DNA of 64,000 nt from Blasia pusilla (Eukaryota; Marchantiophyta; Marchantiopsida; Blasiales): positions 1,984,001 through 2,048,000 of the forward strand of contig CM114274.1 in NCBI GenBank assembly GCA_050084515.1, written 5' to 3'. Position 1 is the stretch's first letter, and each line of letters starts with the position of its first letter. Made by a program: the position numbers and the translations under genes. Under the pieces are notes generated by a model. It ran no database searches. It was given only the letters and a program-made list of their open reading frames with translations, and was not told where the DNA came from. This document shows, piece by piece, positions 11,304-24,149 of this stretch.

Positions 11304-12529
11304 TGAATTCAATTAGGTTCCAAAAATAGGGTTAAAGCTCTCCACAAGCCTGCAATTCCTAGGGAGCCTTGTTTGGCGTAGAAGGCACTTGAAAGACTTG
11401 AAATAAATGGTTCATAAAAGGGGGATGCCTCATTTTTTCCTTTCTCTAACATATGATGAGGTATGAGAAATCCGATGCCATGAGTACAACGATATTAAGT
11501 GCCTATTATAGAATTTCAACCCAATATTCACATGACAAAATACTCCTGCTTAGTGCACTCATCCATTTCACACTAGGTTGCATTCCTTCTTGTCTTGATT
11601 TATATTTAGTGGTCCACGTCTATTTTTTCACGTGCAAAACTATTTACTTAGTTGTGAATTGCAAGGTAGAGGTGGCCTCCATTGCCATATGATACTTTGG
11701 ATAGAACTTTAAAATATAAATCACATAACTTATGAGATTTTCACATATATTGTATCACTTGTAAGAGATAATCTAAATACATGTTCTATAGACCAACCGT
11801 TTAGTCCATCTGACACCTTATTGCAATATGTCTTGAAAAAAATTTTACACAAATGCAACTAGGGGGTGTGTATAGTAAGGAAAAAGCAAGATAAATCTTA
11901 TTGTCGTCTTGGCTTTCCAGAATCTCCAAACTTGGATACAACTCCGTTTATTGATCCTAGCTCTACGAGATGGAATTACTATAGACCATAAGGAAAGCAT
12001 CAAAATGTAATGGCTTACCATCCACGTGTGTTACTTCTTTAAGAGCTTTCATGAACATACAATGAGTGATCAATACTGATTGATCCTTTTTTTGGTTGAA
12101 ATATGCCCTCAAATGTGAGCCAACTTGAGCTATACATAGATATAGAGACAACTAAATGCATATGACTTGATAACATTAAGCTTAAGCTAAGTAATCTCTG
12201 ATATAGCTAGTCAATAGATCTATGTCCTCAACTAAGGTTTCTTTTAACTTCAATGCAAATACTTACGATCGATTGTTCCCATGAAGTCCACTACATTGAT
12301 TGTAACCCTCCAAATAGAAGAAGTTTGCTGTGTTTGTTATAAAAAAATGCATAAATACCATGCATTCACCCAAGCATACTTTATTCAAACAAACTTGAAG
12401 TTCTTGAGAATATGACATTCATTCAATATTGGTTCGACTATGAGCTCTTAAAAGCATACCCAATAAATATGACCAAGTTTTTCCCTTTAAAAAATGTAGG
12501 AAAATTAGTATGTAGAAAAATATGTGTAG
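11304..12529. other. AT-rich region between two element remnants, no gene recognised
   Basis: No convincing frame on either strand. If the flanking frames belong to one Helitron, this would hold its decayed middle part; I find no motif to prove it. Confidence 0.4.
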
Positions 12530-15090
12530 TGAAGTTTATTTAATTCCATCCTCTTCACCAACGGAATGAGTTCTTCTACATAATTCTCTTTTCCCATCTT
12601 CAATTCCATAATGAAAGTACTCTATTATCCTCCAATGCTAAAATATGGACATCTCTTCATGAATGCATACATAGGCATTTAGTTAACAACATTGACGATG
12701 TCTATCAACTAGTTAAATGCCATGCAACTAGAAACTTATGGAATCAAGTCCATGTTGTATAGATACTTGCCTAAGTCAGGGATATCATCCAACCTAAGCT
12801 AGAATTAGACGTTTCTTTAATGATGTCAGCTCCATATATCAATGAAGAAAATTTATATCAAATAAATATGCATGATTCAAATTAACATGATGTTAATATG
12901 CTAAACTTAGACCAGCATGAGCTATTTTAGAATTTGATCAGTATATAATGTGCTCTTGTACTTTTGAAGGGACCTCCCGGATGTGGTAAGACATACTTCG
13001 TAACCTTCATGTATAAATATTGGAAGTACAAAAAATGTCGCCGCTTCCAACAATCACAATTGGTATTGTCGTTGTATGACTACATCTTGATGCAACAACA
13101 ATACATCATATATTTGGGATATCTATTAAACGTGATTTATCCTACATGCATGTTGCATCTTAGAATTATCTAAGACTTGAAGCCTCCCAAGTGATAGTAA
13201 TAGATGAATGCTCTATGTAAACACCAAAGTTAAGTTACTCCATATTATAGCCATGCGTCCAAATGAAGAGTTGCCTCAAGGTTACTTACACCCATTTGGT
13301 GATAAATTACTCATTCTTGTAGGAGACTTATGTCAACTCTATCATGTCCATAGCCATGAATCCTTTGATGTTTGCAATGAGTATCACTTAAGCTTATCCA
13401 CATTCTTAAAGAACTTGGTAAATTTTAAGCTCATGACTCTAATAAGGCATGGCGAAGACCACATCATTGTGCACCTACTCCTCTTGAATGTCAATCTCTA
13501 ATGTTGCAGAAGCGTATGTTAAGTAGGACACACTCTTATTGATGATTTGCACCCAAACACACTCAAATTAGTATGGTCTAGGTCAATAAGCCTTACAACT
13601 CCATGAGTGCTCACCTCGGACCATTCATCAAGCTCAACCCTCCTAGTTCCTCACTTCCCAACACGGGCAAGTCTTTCGTGACTTGGAGTAGACTTTCTGG
13701 ATAGTCCAAACACCTAAAATTGCATTTGCACGTTTGGCGGTCCTAATTATCCAATGGACCTTGCACGAGGCCCTTATTGAGACCCATTTAAATGATTTGT
13801 GGGTTGGAATCCAAGAGTGATCTCCGAAATCCACTTTATTATACTTGGTTTGGGGTTTGCATCCTAATGCCAACCTTCCGATCCATTCAATGCCCTTGGT
13901 TTTCCTGGTGGCATCCCAGAGTGGGGTTTAGATCCCAAACATCCTTGGAAACTCTCTCCCTTACAAGCACTTTTCGGGTTCTCTGCTCTCCTTCTAACTT
14001 TGGGAAAAGACTCTCGGCCCCCCTCTGTTTGGCCCTCAAACCAACTCCCCTTACAATCACTTTCAAGAAATTTATTAACCTCTCCCTATGTGCTTGCTGA
14101 GATTTTTTGTGCATTAGAACCGAATTTGCATGAGCTATCCAATGCCACCTTATTTTTCCCAAACGCATCTTGGGTCTACAAATTATGGTCCAAATTATAG
14201 TCAAAACACCATATGCTAGTCTCGTGTCAAGTCCGGTTCTCAACTAGACTTGACTCCTCTCAACTCTCAATTCGTGTTTGGTTCAGGTTTCCTTAGTTGT
14301 GACCATAAATGCATGAAATATGCAACCTTGCTTGCATATTAGATCTTGTGTCTCCTTGAAGAGATGTCTCCAACGTGTAAGCATCCTAGCGTGAGCCCAT
14401 TAGAATTTTGATGTTCCACTTGGCGTTCATTTGGTAATGAGGGTTGCAACACTTCCTACATTTATTTTCTCAACTCTCTTAGGTTTAATTTACTAACTAG
14501 AGATGAATTATATCAATTTTTATCAAGATATTTTGTCTAACAAGACGATGCAATTGATTTCATATGCTCACACAAAATGATAGTACGTACTTATAGTGAA
14601 GATGTCTCAACCTTCAATTTTTTGGCACTCAAAATTAGATTTGAAGATGCTTCCATTGTAAAGATTAATGTCAAATGAGATACACCTCTAATACATGAAT
14701 TCACTACTTGGATACAAGATGATGCATTTCATCAGTTGCCTTTCATTGTTATTCATTCTACTATGATGTTGACATTAAAAATCAACTTAAAGATACAAGC
14801 TGCAAATGGATCCCTAGGAAAGGTAATAGATCTTATCTTCGAGGACAATGAGTCGAAAAGTATTATGGTAACTATTCTATCTAGTGGTAAGTCCTTCATG
14901 AGGACTAAAAAAAAGTTTGCAACTATGAGATATGACTAAAATTGAAAAGACATTAAGAAAATTTTTCCACTCATACTTGGCTATGATTGCTTATAAGAGT
15001 CAAGGTGTAACTATTTATGGACATTGTTTGTTAGTAATCGAGTCAATTTTTGCTATTGGTCTTGTTTATGCTATGTTATAACAAATAAAA
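12530..15090 (+). pseudogene. Decayed Pif1/Helitron-type helicase
   Basis: Motifs of a superfamily 1B helicase appear in the correct order on the plus strand. Near 12550, HQRNEFFYIILF resembles the conserved GERFYLRLLL block found upstream of the helicase in Helitron proteins. Walker A GPPGCGKT is at about 12970-12993. Walker B, VIVIDECSM, is at about 13192-13219. GDLCQL (compare GDFRQLPPV of Pif1) is near 13327. NGSLGKVIDL is near 14805, and the C-terminal AMIAYKSQGVTIYG (compare YAMTIHKSQGQTL) near 14980. Stops and frameshifts separate all of them, and about 0.9 kb of unrelated sequence splits the gene between GDLCQL and NGSLGKV. A Helitron origin is inferred from this domain; the replication-initiator domain was not found. 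Confidence 0.7.
13540..14480. other. Block interrupting the helicase remnant
   Basis: Between the GDLCQL and NGSLGKV helicase motifs lies roughly 0.9 kb with visibly higher GC and no helicase motifs. Edges are approximate, with no clear target-site duplication or terminal repeats. It could be a nested insertion or a solo LTR; I cannot classify it. Open frames on both strands here look accidental. Confidence 0.35.
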
Positions 15091-17750
15091 ACTATATCTC
15101 AACTTAGAATACTTGGAACCTCAAGATTTTAGGGTATTCCAATTTATAGCAATTTCATAGTTCATTCACTTTGTTTTTCTACCAGTGACCATGGTATCTT
15201 GCGCCAACTCAGCAAGAGGAAGAGCAGGAAAGGCATCATCTTAAACTCGTGTTGGAGTTCAAGCTTCTCGAATAGGGGTAGCCCTTCCTATATAAGCATG
15301 CGATGAACCCAATCCCCTTCCCTGCAGCTCAACCATCCGCATCAATAAATTACTAAGGCCTCTCTTCACTTGAGGTTTGTATTTTTATATTTCTTTGCTT
15401 ATATTCAAAGAATTGTTACGTTCCCTATTTTAAACTAACATACTCTCATCAAGGTTCATGTGAACTACTTAGATTTTGCCAATATGATTTTGAATGACAT
15501 TAATACATAGGAGAAAGAGATCAGGCTGCATTACACTAGTCCCACAAAAAAACAGATGAAATATCTAGACAATTTGGGGGTGATGCCAACTTTTTGGGAG
15601 CAATATATCACTTGCCGTCAAATTCATACCTTCATTAGCTAGGGATAGATGTGGGACTCCAAATTCCATAGAATTCACAAAGATGGACCAACATCAAGTA
15701 ACCAAACTTCTTCTTTTCTATTCAAAATGGTGTTCTCTTCAAATTATACTTTCACTTAAATAATAACCTACTCTAGCAAGTAGGCTATTTCATTCATTAT
15801 TCTTGCAGGAATCCTCTCTAGCAAGGAAAGATGCCACAAGGCTCTTCAACCTTATTCCGGGTGGAATACATTTGGATGAGCTCCAAACACTCAGACATGA
15901 GATATATTTGCAAATTTCCATGCTCTCAGTTGTATGATCCGTTAAAGCTACTCATTTTCTTGAATGTACGAAACTAGCACATGATGATGGGTAGTTGCAT
16001 GACTTTGTTCCTCTTCCAATTGACCTGGACAACCACTAACCTACTTTGTTTCCTGACTTTGATGACGCTATCATTATCTCGTAAACTATTGGAATTTCCA
16101 ATGCATTAACCACTACCTCTTCCTTCCCTCAAACTCCACAAGGTCCAACAAAAGCTCCAACCATGCCTACTCCACCAAAGGACAACTTTGAACCAAACCT
16201 TGTTACGGCCTCACCAAACAAACGATCTGACTTTAACTCAAATGTTAAATCGCTTTTACCAACTCTTTTTTAATTGCTCCAAGCTTTATGCAAAATTGAT
16301 TTACATTTAATAGTAGCAACAATACTAATTAAAGTTTGTGCTTTCCAGAGAATAGGTTTATGTACCCGACGTCGATCAAGACGTGGACCATTCCATCAAA
16401 TACAAGTTGGTCCATCTCATTCAATTATTGCTAATAATCTAGTAGTTAATTACGACGACGTGCATGTGTCATGTGAAGATGACACAAATCCCTTGGCATC
16501 TGGCCTAATTGCTCAATATCACAACAAATCACAAGTTGTTCATTGTGATGAGGAGCAAGTGTTTAAAATATCTATTGAGATAGTAGCTCTCAAGAACTTG
16601 CTTAATTATGTACCAGAGGATAACGAGGATCAATATTATAACATCAAGTCCATAAAAAAGTAGCTAAGAGAGGCAAGAGCTCAACTTTCAGATTTTTCAA
16701 AGAATAGAGATCCCCTAATAGAAAATAGTACAAAATTGTCCCTCCAGTTAGCTTTGATTCAATCCATGTTACGTGACTAGTGACTGCAGAGCTCACATGA
16801 TACTACATTGCTCTACTTGGGATACACTTTGCCCATTTTCTAAAAGTGTCTTGCTATGACACTCATGCTCAACTGTAGCCTTATGGAAAATTTGGTCTCT
16901 ACCAGAAGTTTTTCTTGCACATTTTCCAATGGTCTCTTACTATAACACTCAGACTCAACTACACTATTATGGCAATTTTCGTCTTTGTCAGGTATGATTT
17001 TGCAATAATTGAGAAGTGCTCCCATTTTTATTGAATTTTATTAATTTACATTGCAACCTTTCCTTTAAGTATGGTTCATTACATTTTGTATGGCTCTCTA
17101 TCTTATACACCTGTATGTTATTCATTAGTGCCTAATCTATACAATAAAATTAGTCTCTCCTTACATTACTAAATCGGCCTATTTTCCAACTCCTATTACA
17201 AGTGTAAAATATAATTAAAGACTAGTGGAGTGAAGGAAGTAATCATGTTGCAAATTTTTTTTTCTTACTGCCAGTATAAAGGGAAACATTTTCTTACTAC
17301 CTAGTTGCCATATGTCTAGTAAAGAGATGCTTGCAAATCAAAAAAAATCTCCAATAATAATATAAATTTTCAAATTTAAAGAAAAATAATTTAACTTATC
17401 ATCACGGAAATTTTAATTTGCTACCAAAATTGTATGCCCAAGCCGCATACTTGTTGGCATTTCCTTTGCAATTTCCTTTTGGAGATTTTTATGTTGAGAT
17501 ATCTTGTGCTATTTACATAATCATTAAATTTATCTATAACATCTACGAATGTGTAATGGCAATCACGAGCCTTTTTTTATTAATTATTGAAACTAACTCT
17601 AATAAAATTTATAGATGACAAATTTATTTTATTTTCAGTAAGTAAATAAAATCCATTAAAAATACATTCCTAATTTATTTGTATTTAAAAAGATTCTCTT
17701 ACGTTTTCTCATCGCACGGGCCCATTAAGTAGTTTATTTAGAAAGAAGAT
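15091..17750. other. AT-rich intergenic region, no supported gene
   Basis: The only frame worth noting is 16274-16663 (+, 129 codons), with a short Arg-rich stretch (RRRSRRGP) and no recognised family. The rest is low-complexity AT-rich DNA. Around 17700 the composition turns to the GC-richer promoter region of the NLP gene. Confidence 0.5.
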
Positions 17751-19432
17751 GGGCGGAAAGATGATGCCGATTACACATGGCGGCCTGCATTACCTCAGCA
17801 AGGGCATGAGAGCACGGCAGCTTCCCGTGATTTGTGACGCTAATGGGTGTTCGTAATCTCTGATTAGCTAGGTGGGTCTGCGTCACCACTCACCAGCCCT
17901 TCCCTGCCCTGGTTACCCGGCATGGTGTGCATTTTGTCTGCTGTCCGTCGCACTCATCGATTCATTCTAGAGCTACCTCTCGCTCGATCTTCTTCCTCCT
18001 GGTGTATGTGTGTGTGTGTGAGTGAGTGATGTGTGGTTATGCTCAGGGAAGCGCTGGTGCCGCTGTAACGTTATTCGTCCACCGCCACTCATCTATCTAT
18101 CAGATTAGGGAGGAGAGGTGGGTCGTCGTGGGTCGCGAGTGAGGGGGGCCTATGGAGAATCTGGAAGAGTTTGAAGGGGAAGAGTAGGTCTCAATCCATG
18201 ACAGTGGGAGAACGGGCCTAGGGTCAAATCCCAGCGAGATCGAGTAGGGAAGCAGCGGTAGGTAGTTGTAGGGCAAGGGCTTTCGTTGGCGGTGGCGAGG
18301 ACGAGGAGGAATGTGTAAAGTTTGTGGAAAAGCTGAACTAAGATGAGATGATGGAAGGGGAAGTTCAAATAAGCTGACAGGAAGGCATGGAAGTGGAAAG
18401 ATAATGTAAGAACAAAGAAAGAAGCAAAGAGAGTGTGTAGAATTGCGGTCAGCTGTTCGGAGGACGGACTGGTGCGTGCCGAGGCAAGGAGAGAGGTAGA
18501 GAGAAGTTCGGTTTTGGGCATTGGAGAAGACAGGAACTACCAGGTTTGGGAGAGCAGGATGTGACTGTCGACCCAGGAGGAGGAGGAGGAGGAGGAGGAG
18601 GAGGAGGAGGAGGAGGAGGCTCTCATGTGATAGTCTACCAGTTTGTGGTCTTTGGTGGTGACTTATATTTAGTGGGAGGAGCAGGGAGGGCTAACGACGC
18701 TGATTCCAGGGTGATAACCTTGCCGAGTGTACGAGATTCAAGACAACTTGAATCTAGAGGAGTGGAACTTGCTCTGATCTGGGATAATGATGCGATGCTG
18801 TAGTAGACGGGGGATGTGGGGTGATGGAAGCTGCTATCCGCCCTTGGAGACCACCGCACCTTTCCTCTCTCTCGTTTGTCTTCTGGTCTTTGCTTTCTCA
18901 TTCACCCCACCAGCTCTAGTATAGATATTACCGGTGAATTCAAGCAGTAGTAGTTAGGGTAGATAGAGAATTTAGGCACGAAGTTCTCCGAAGCAGTACG
19001 ACCTGTTTTGTCAGCAACCTTTCCTTTCATCCAGTACTCAGGAAATCAGCTCGGTGCAATTCAACTTTACGGTAGCGGACTCATCCGCTGTCAATCTCCT
19101 GTCATCATGCTTCATGGATAATCTGTGTGGAAGGACCAAGGCCGACTCGAACTTGTTCATAGCTTGCCTCGGAGCCACCCACCCTCCCTCGCTTTCTCAC
19201 ATATCGGGTTTATCGAAAGAATAGGTTTTTTTTTTCAATTCAAAACATTCTAATTAAAAAAATCAGTGGCAAGTGGTCCCCTAGTTGTAGAAGGCAGCAC
19301 CAGCGTATTCTCCAGCGGAGTAGACAAGGTGAAGTTCTCAAGGGAGGAGTAATAACCTTTCGGATTAGCCTTTGGTCATCTTGAAGAATACTGTGAGCTG
19401 AGTGGAAATCAAACGAATCCCCTGAAGAAGAG
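17751..19432 (+). promoter_or_regulatory. Promoter and 5' leader region of the NLP gene
   Basis: This GC-richer block directly upstream of the NLP start contains a pyrimidine-rich CTCTCGCTCGATCTTCTTCC stretch (about 17975), a short GT run (18003-18022) and a GGA microsatellite. NLP transcripts often have long leaders, so the transcription start is likely within 17.9-18.2 kb, possibly with an intron in the leader; neither can be fixed from sequence. Short frames such as 18546-18803 could act as upstream ORFs. No transposon sequence was recognised here. Confidence 0.45.
18576..18619 (+). repeat. GGA trinucleotide microsatellite
   Basis: About 14 consecutive GGA units in the presumed leader of the NLP gene. 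Probably length-polymorphic; it could form G-rich structure in the transcript. Confidence 0.9.
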
Positions 19433-22400
19433 ATGATGGAGCCCAGTTCGGACAGGATTCAGCAATGTTTGAACAGATGGCGCTCCACAGATCTATTAGG
19501 GTTAGGGCAATTGTCTCCTTCGCCCATGGCAGGGTCTCCTTCAGATTCAAAGTTCATCATGGACGATTCACTACTGACAGAGCTGATGGATCTCGATCCC
19601 CTGGTCGATCATATCCCCGAACCTTGGATAAACGCCCCTTCACCAGGTGATTTTGGTTTTCCGTATAATTCTTGTTCACCTCCGAATGTGTCAGCTGCCC
19701 CTTCACCTTTCTACTATGCGGTGAATCCTTCAAACGCTCCTACTTTCAGAGGAGACTGCTTCGGATTTCCACTGCATTCATCATCTCTTCCACGGATTTC
19801 TGAGAATGGAGAGGAATTCCAGCGTTCAGCATCAGGCAGTGGAGCTAGCTCTACTTCCTCTCCAGGGCTTGCGAGTTCAGCCTTCTCTAAAGGTGCGACC
19901 CAGTGGATTGCAAATGACTTCTCCTCTGGTTCATTTTCTCAGGAGTTTCTGGCTGTTTCACCGCCTAACCTACTAGATCGCTCCGGAGATGGCGACTGTG
20001 AGCCTACATGTGGAATCCGCAATGGGAACAATGATGGAAGAATGCTCAAACACACCACCGGTGTGAATTTGTGTGGACAAGGACCCATGGATGAGCCGCA
20101 TGGAGTCCGGAGTGTCCTGCCCATGGGCTACATGGGGAGCCTGGTTTGTCCGGTGCGCGACTCAGCTGGTTCTGGTGTTGAGAAAGTCCATGACCGACAA
20201 GACGATCTTCTGGAAATGCTCGACTCTGGTAGAGAATTGATGTCGGTTGCGAAGGAGGATTACATAGGGAAGGTCATTGGAAGTGATCAGTCAAAGGGTC
20301 TTTCAAATGTTTTGAAGGAGCGCTTGACATCGGCTTTAAAGTCGATCTCCAAGCTCACTGAAGGTGAAACTCTTGTCCAAATCTGGGTGCCTACAACACA
20401 CGGAGACAAACTCATTCTCATTACTCGGGATCAGCCTTTCGTTTGTGCACCAGATGACAAGAGGCTCGCCTGCTACCGCAATGTGTCGGCGAATTTTGTG
20501 TTCCCAACAGAGCAAGGGTCCTCTGAATTTCCAGGACTCCCTGGACGAGTATTTCGCTCTCGGGCACCGGAGTGGACGCCTAATGTTATGTACTACTCTT
20601 CTCAGGAATTCTTGAGAGTAAGCTATGCTGAGCAATGCAATGTGAAGGGTACTCTCGCTGTCCCAGTGTTCGAGGATAATGACAATGTCTGCTTGGCCGT
20701 AATTGAGCTGATCATGAAGGAGGAGAAGGTTCAGTATGGGCCTGAATTGGACATCATCTGCGGAGCTCTCAAGGTGAACTGTCGATCATAATTTTTGGCA
20801 CTCATCTGGCCTAGCAATTAAACAGTGTTGTCTTAAGTACTTCTGTTCTTGAGCTGCTCATGTAACTTTGTCTAGGTGGTTCCCTCACAGTGTGTAACAC
20901 TGACTGTTTCTTTGTCACTGTGCACTCCTGCTCCTCCAGGGGGTCGACCTGTCAACCAGCGGATGTCAGTCACCTCCAACGGAGGTGAATGGTGAACTCT
21001 TTTGTTGTATTCTGGTGCAATTTCTGCGAGTTGATGCATTTATTCTTTGTAGAGAGAAATGTCGCAGCGTGTTTGATTTTGGCTGCAGGAGCAGAGAGGT
21101 AGTAGCATGGATGCCATGGACACTGAAAGAATTGCATCAAGACTGAATGATTCGCATGTGTAGAGTTCTCATTGGGGCACTTCCTGTTTTCAGATGCGAT
21201 CGGAGGAAAGGCAGAGGACTTTGGCTGAAATCTTGGAGGTTCTGACTGCAGTCTGCGAAACACACAAGCTACCTTTGGCACAGACATGGGTCCCGTCCTG
21301 GACTGAGGCCACTCAGGTGGGAGCTGAGCTCGGCACTAGGTGCCCAATTGTTAGTGCGTGCCAGGGATTGGCTGGAGCCACCTCCAGTAAGCGGCGAGTG
21401 GTTTTACACACTGCAAACGGGCCTTGCTATGTGAGTGACTCTTCAATGTCGGGTTTTCGGCGTGCATGCACAGAGCATGTCGTAGAGAAGAATCAGGGTG
21501 TACCAGGAAGGGCGTTTTCGTCCAACCAGCCCGTGTTTGAAAGTGATGTGCGTAATTATGATAAGAACGAGTACCCACTGGGCCATTACGCAAAGATGTT
21601 TGGTTTAAGTGCAGCAGTGGCTATCCGATTACGCAGCATTCATACAGGTAGCGATGATTACGTTCTGGAGTTTTTTCTACCCCCTTCTTGTGTTGATGGT
21701 AATGGGCAACAACTACTGTTGAATGCGCTTTCCATCACCATGCAGCGTGTCTGCAGGAGTTTGCGCACTGTTACCAGGAAAGAGCTGGATGAAGAGCAGA
21801 ATGGCTCTGGGAAGGGGGTAGAAACGACTGAAGCCAAGTCCATGGAGGTTGCAGAACCGACATTTACTGCCAAGGTTCGGGAGCCACCGTGCTCACAGGT
21901 ACTGGATGTTGACGACCATAGACAAGTGCACTCCAATGTATATGATCAACAACATGTGGATGATTCTCTTCAGCACGCGTTGCATCCCTCGTCTCCTCAC
22001 CGTACTCGTAGTGACGATATGCTCACATGGCACTCGGCCGGACATCCCTATCAGACGCCTGATCCCGCAGGTGCCAGCCCGGATGGAGTTCACATAAAGA
22101 GGAGGCCTGAAAGGAGGCGAGGAACCAATGAGAAAACTATAGGTTTGAATGTTCTACAACAGTACTTCGCAGGCAGCCTCAAAGATGCTGCGAAGAGCAT
22201 TGGTGGTGAGTGATGATTGGTCTTTGGATTCCATTGTATGGGCTTATCAGTCACTCTTCTTCTGTCAGTCTGTCAGTCAGTTAAAGGGCAGGCTTTTTAG
22301 ATAGGTATAACAAAGCAATTGAGAGCTCTATTTGGTCTCTGTGGTGCCTACCTATTGAGATTTTATCCACTATGTGATGAGAGTGTAGTCTGTAGAACGG

Positions 22401-23933
22401 CTGTGCATCTTAGATTGTGCAATTATTGTGTTCAGTTGATGTCTTGGTCTCAACACAAATCAATCTGACTTTGTATTTCTCCCTGGTGCAGTGTGTCCAA
22501 CGACCTTGAAGAGGATATGTCGGCAGCATGGGATCTCAAGGTGGCCATCACGGAAGATCAACAAAGTGAGCAGGTCCTTGAAGAAATTGCAAGGGGTGAT
22601 CGATTCTGTGCAGGGTGCTGATGGAGCACTGAGAATAAATGCAGATCTTGCATCTGCTGCCGCCGCCGCCGCCGCCGCTGTGAGTGGGGTGCAGTTAGGG
22701 CAGGAGAATGGATACGGAACTAGAAATAGTTGGACAGTGTCTTGGGCAACTCCTACTCCAATTACAGCTGGTAATTTTGGAGTGGGATCGTGTGAGCAGC
22801 AGATAGCAAGTTCACATCCAGTAGACTGTCAGAATGGGAGAGGCAATGATGTGACCAAGAGCATGCAATCTTGGCATAGCAATGGCAAAGTGTCTTCTCC
22901 AGGATCCTCAATTGGATGCATGAAATCTTCTCCCAGTGGAGACTTAAGCTCATACACTGTAGGTTGTGGTAGTGGTAGAAGTGTAGACGTGGATATGGTG
23001 GGAAGTGCTGATGCTTGTAGAGGCTCTGATATGCAGCAGCCCAGGGAGCAACAACAGATAGCAGCAGCAGTAACAGTAGATGATTATAGCCAATCTGGTG
23101 AATTGTCTCATCCCATTAATGAGCCTCCCTTGGGAGGAGGCTCCAACGGCTCAAGCAGTCCAAACATTGATACTACTGGAGCAACTACTACTGCTGCTGC
23201 TGCTGCTACTACTGCTACTGCCACTGCCACTGCTACTGCTATTGCTACTGCTGCTGCTGCTGCTGCTACTACTACTACTACTACTACTACTCCTACTCCT
23301 ACTCCTACTCCTACTGCCAAGAAGGGTTCTAATGTTGCAGGTGAGACCAGAGTACATGGCGGTGGAGCTGCACTGGCAGCTTTGCAGGGTGGAAATGGTG
23401 AAGAGAGGCACCCCAGTAGGCTAGGAGTTACAGGTTTATCTCGTGATTACAGAGCTCTTAAAATATATTGTGGCACATCAGGTGGAGAGGAGGATCCTGA
23501 AGCTGGCGCTCAGAGTTCAGGATCCTCGCAGCATTTTAGTTCCTCACCTGTACGAGTTAGTGACTGCGGATCGCCATCCTCAGGTGTGGGTTCCCATCGC
23601 AGGTCCCCAATGGGACATGATGGAAGCTCAGCAATTGTGAAGGCTTCCTTTGGAACAGACATTGCGCGATTCAAGCTCCCTCCCAGCTCCACTTATCAGG
23701 ATCTTCGAGAGGAGGTGGCCAGTCGACTCAAGTTGCCTGTGCGGAGTTTAAACCTTAAATACAGAGACGATGATGAGGAGTGGGTATTACTTGTTTGTGA
23801 TGCAGATTTGCGAGAGTGTATGGAAGTTATGAGATCCTCAGGAGGCAATGCAATCAAGCTCAAAGTTCGGGTTGAGGCTGGGAACACATCCCAATGCGGT
23901 GGTAGCAGTAGTGGAAGCACGGGCGAACAATAA
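19433..23933 (+). CDS. NLP: NIN-like protein (NLP) transcription factor, RWP-RK and PB1 domains
   Basis: NLPs are nuclear regulators that act in nitrate responses of land plants. The gene model has four coding exons: 19433-20773, 20940-20984, 21194-22205 and 22492-23933. All introns are GT-AG, and the total of 3840 nt gives 1279 residues plus stop. Exon 1 holds the conserved N-terminal region (from about residue 290: [25 protein letters not shown] and the LAVPVF block). Exon 2 is a 45-nt micro-exon. Exon 3 continues with [11 protein letters not shown] and the GVPGRAF block. The RWP-RK domain spans the exon 3/4 junction ([44 protein letters not shown]). The PB1 domain is near the C-terminus, with a basic lysine (IVKASFGTD) and the acidic OPCA motif ([18 protein letters not shown]). 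The start is the first ATG of an ATG-ATG pair; the second is equally possible. The protein is longer than many NLPs because of low-complexity Ala/Thr/Pro tracts in exon 4. No break is seen, so it is probably functional. Confidence 0.95.
23160..23325 (+). repeat. Trinucleotide tract coding Thr/Ala/Pro in NLP exon 4
   Basis: ACT, GCT and CCT triplets alternate for about 150 bp and code for runs of Thr and Ala followed by Thr-Pro repeats, between the RWP-RK and PB1 domains. Because it is built of in-frame triplets it can change length without breaking the gene. Long spurious frames on the other strands here are by-products of the repeat. Confidence 0.9.
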
Positions 23934-24112
23934 CCACAAGTTTTCCACCAGCCTCTCGTCCACCATACTATAGATTTTGTCCTTGAGTCACAGCCTGGGT
24001 ACTCAAGCTGGAATCCCCATTAAGAAGTGCCAACATCTTGAGTTGTGCCCCGTCTTGTACCGTAACCCATTTTTGTCTTTTCTTCGATCTATTCTTGTAA
24101 ATCTAGCATGGC

Positions 24113-24118
24113 AATAAA
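24113..24118 (+). promoter_or_regulatory. Polyadenylation signal of the NLP gene
   Basis: AATAAA about 180 bp after the stop codon, preceded by a T-rich stretch (TTTTTGTCTTTTCTTC). Typical of a plant 3' end; the cleavage site is not determined. Confidence 0.6.
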
Positions 24119-24149
24119 AAGGTACCCTGCAGCTTTTGATGTTTATGTA

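Noticed and set aside
18150-18521. 123-codon minus-strand frame in the NLP leader
   Set aside because: Ser/Leu-rich with no recognised motif, antisense to a probable leader; most likely chance.
23080-23424. Poly-Leu and poly-Ser frames over the NLP exon 4 triplet tract
   Set aside because: Alternative frames of the ACT/GCT/CCT repeat; the NLP frame is confirmed by RWP-RK and PB1 on either side.
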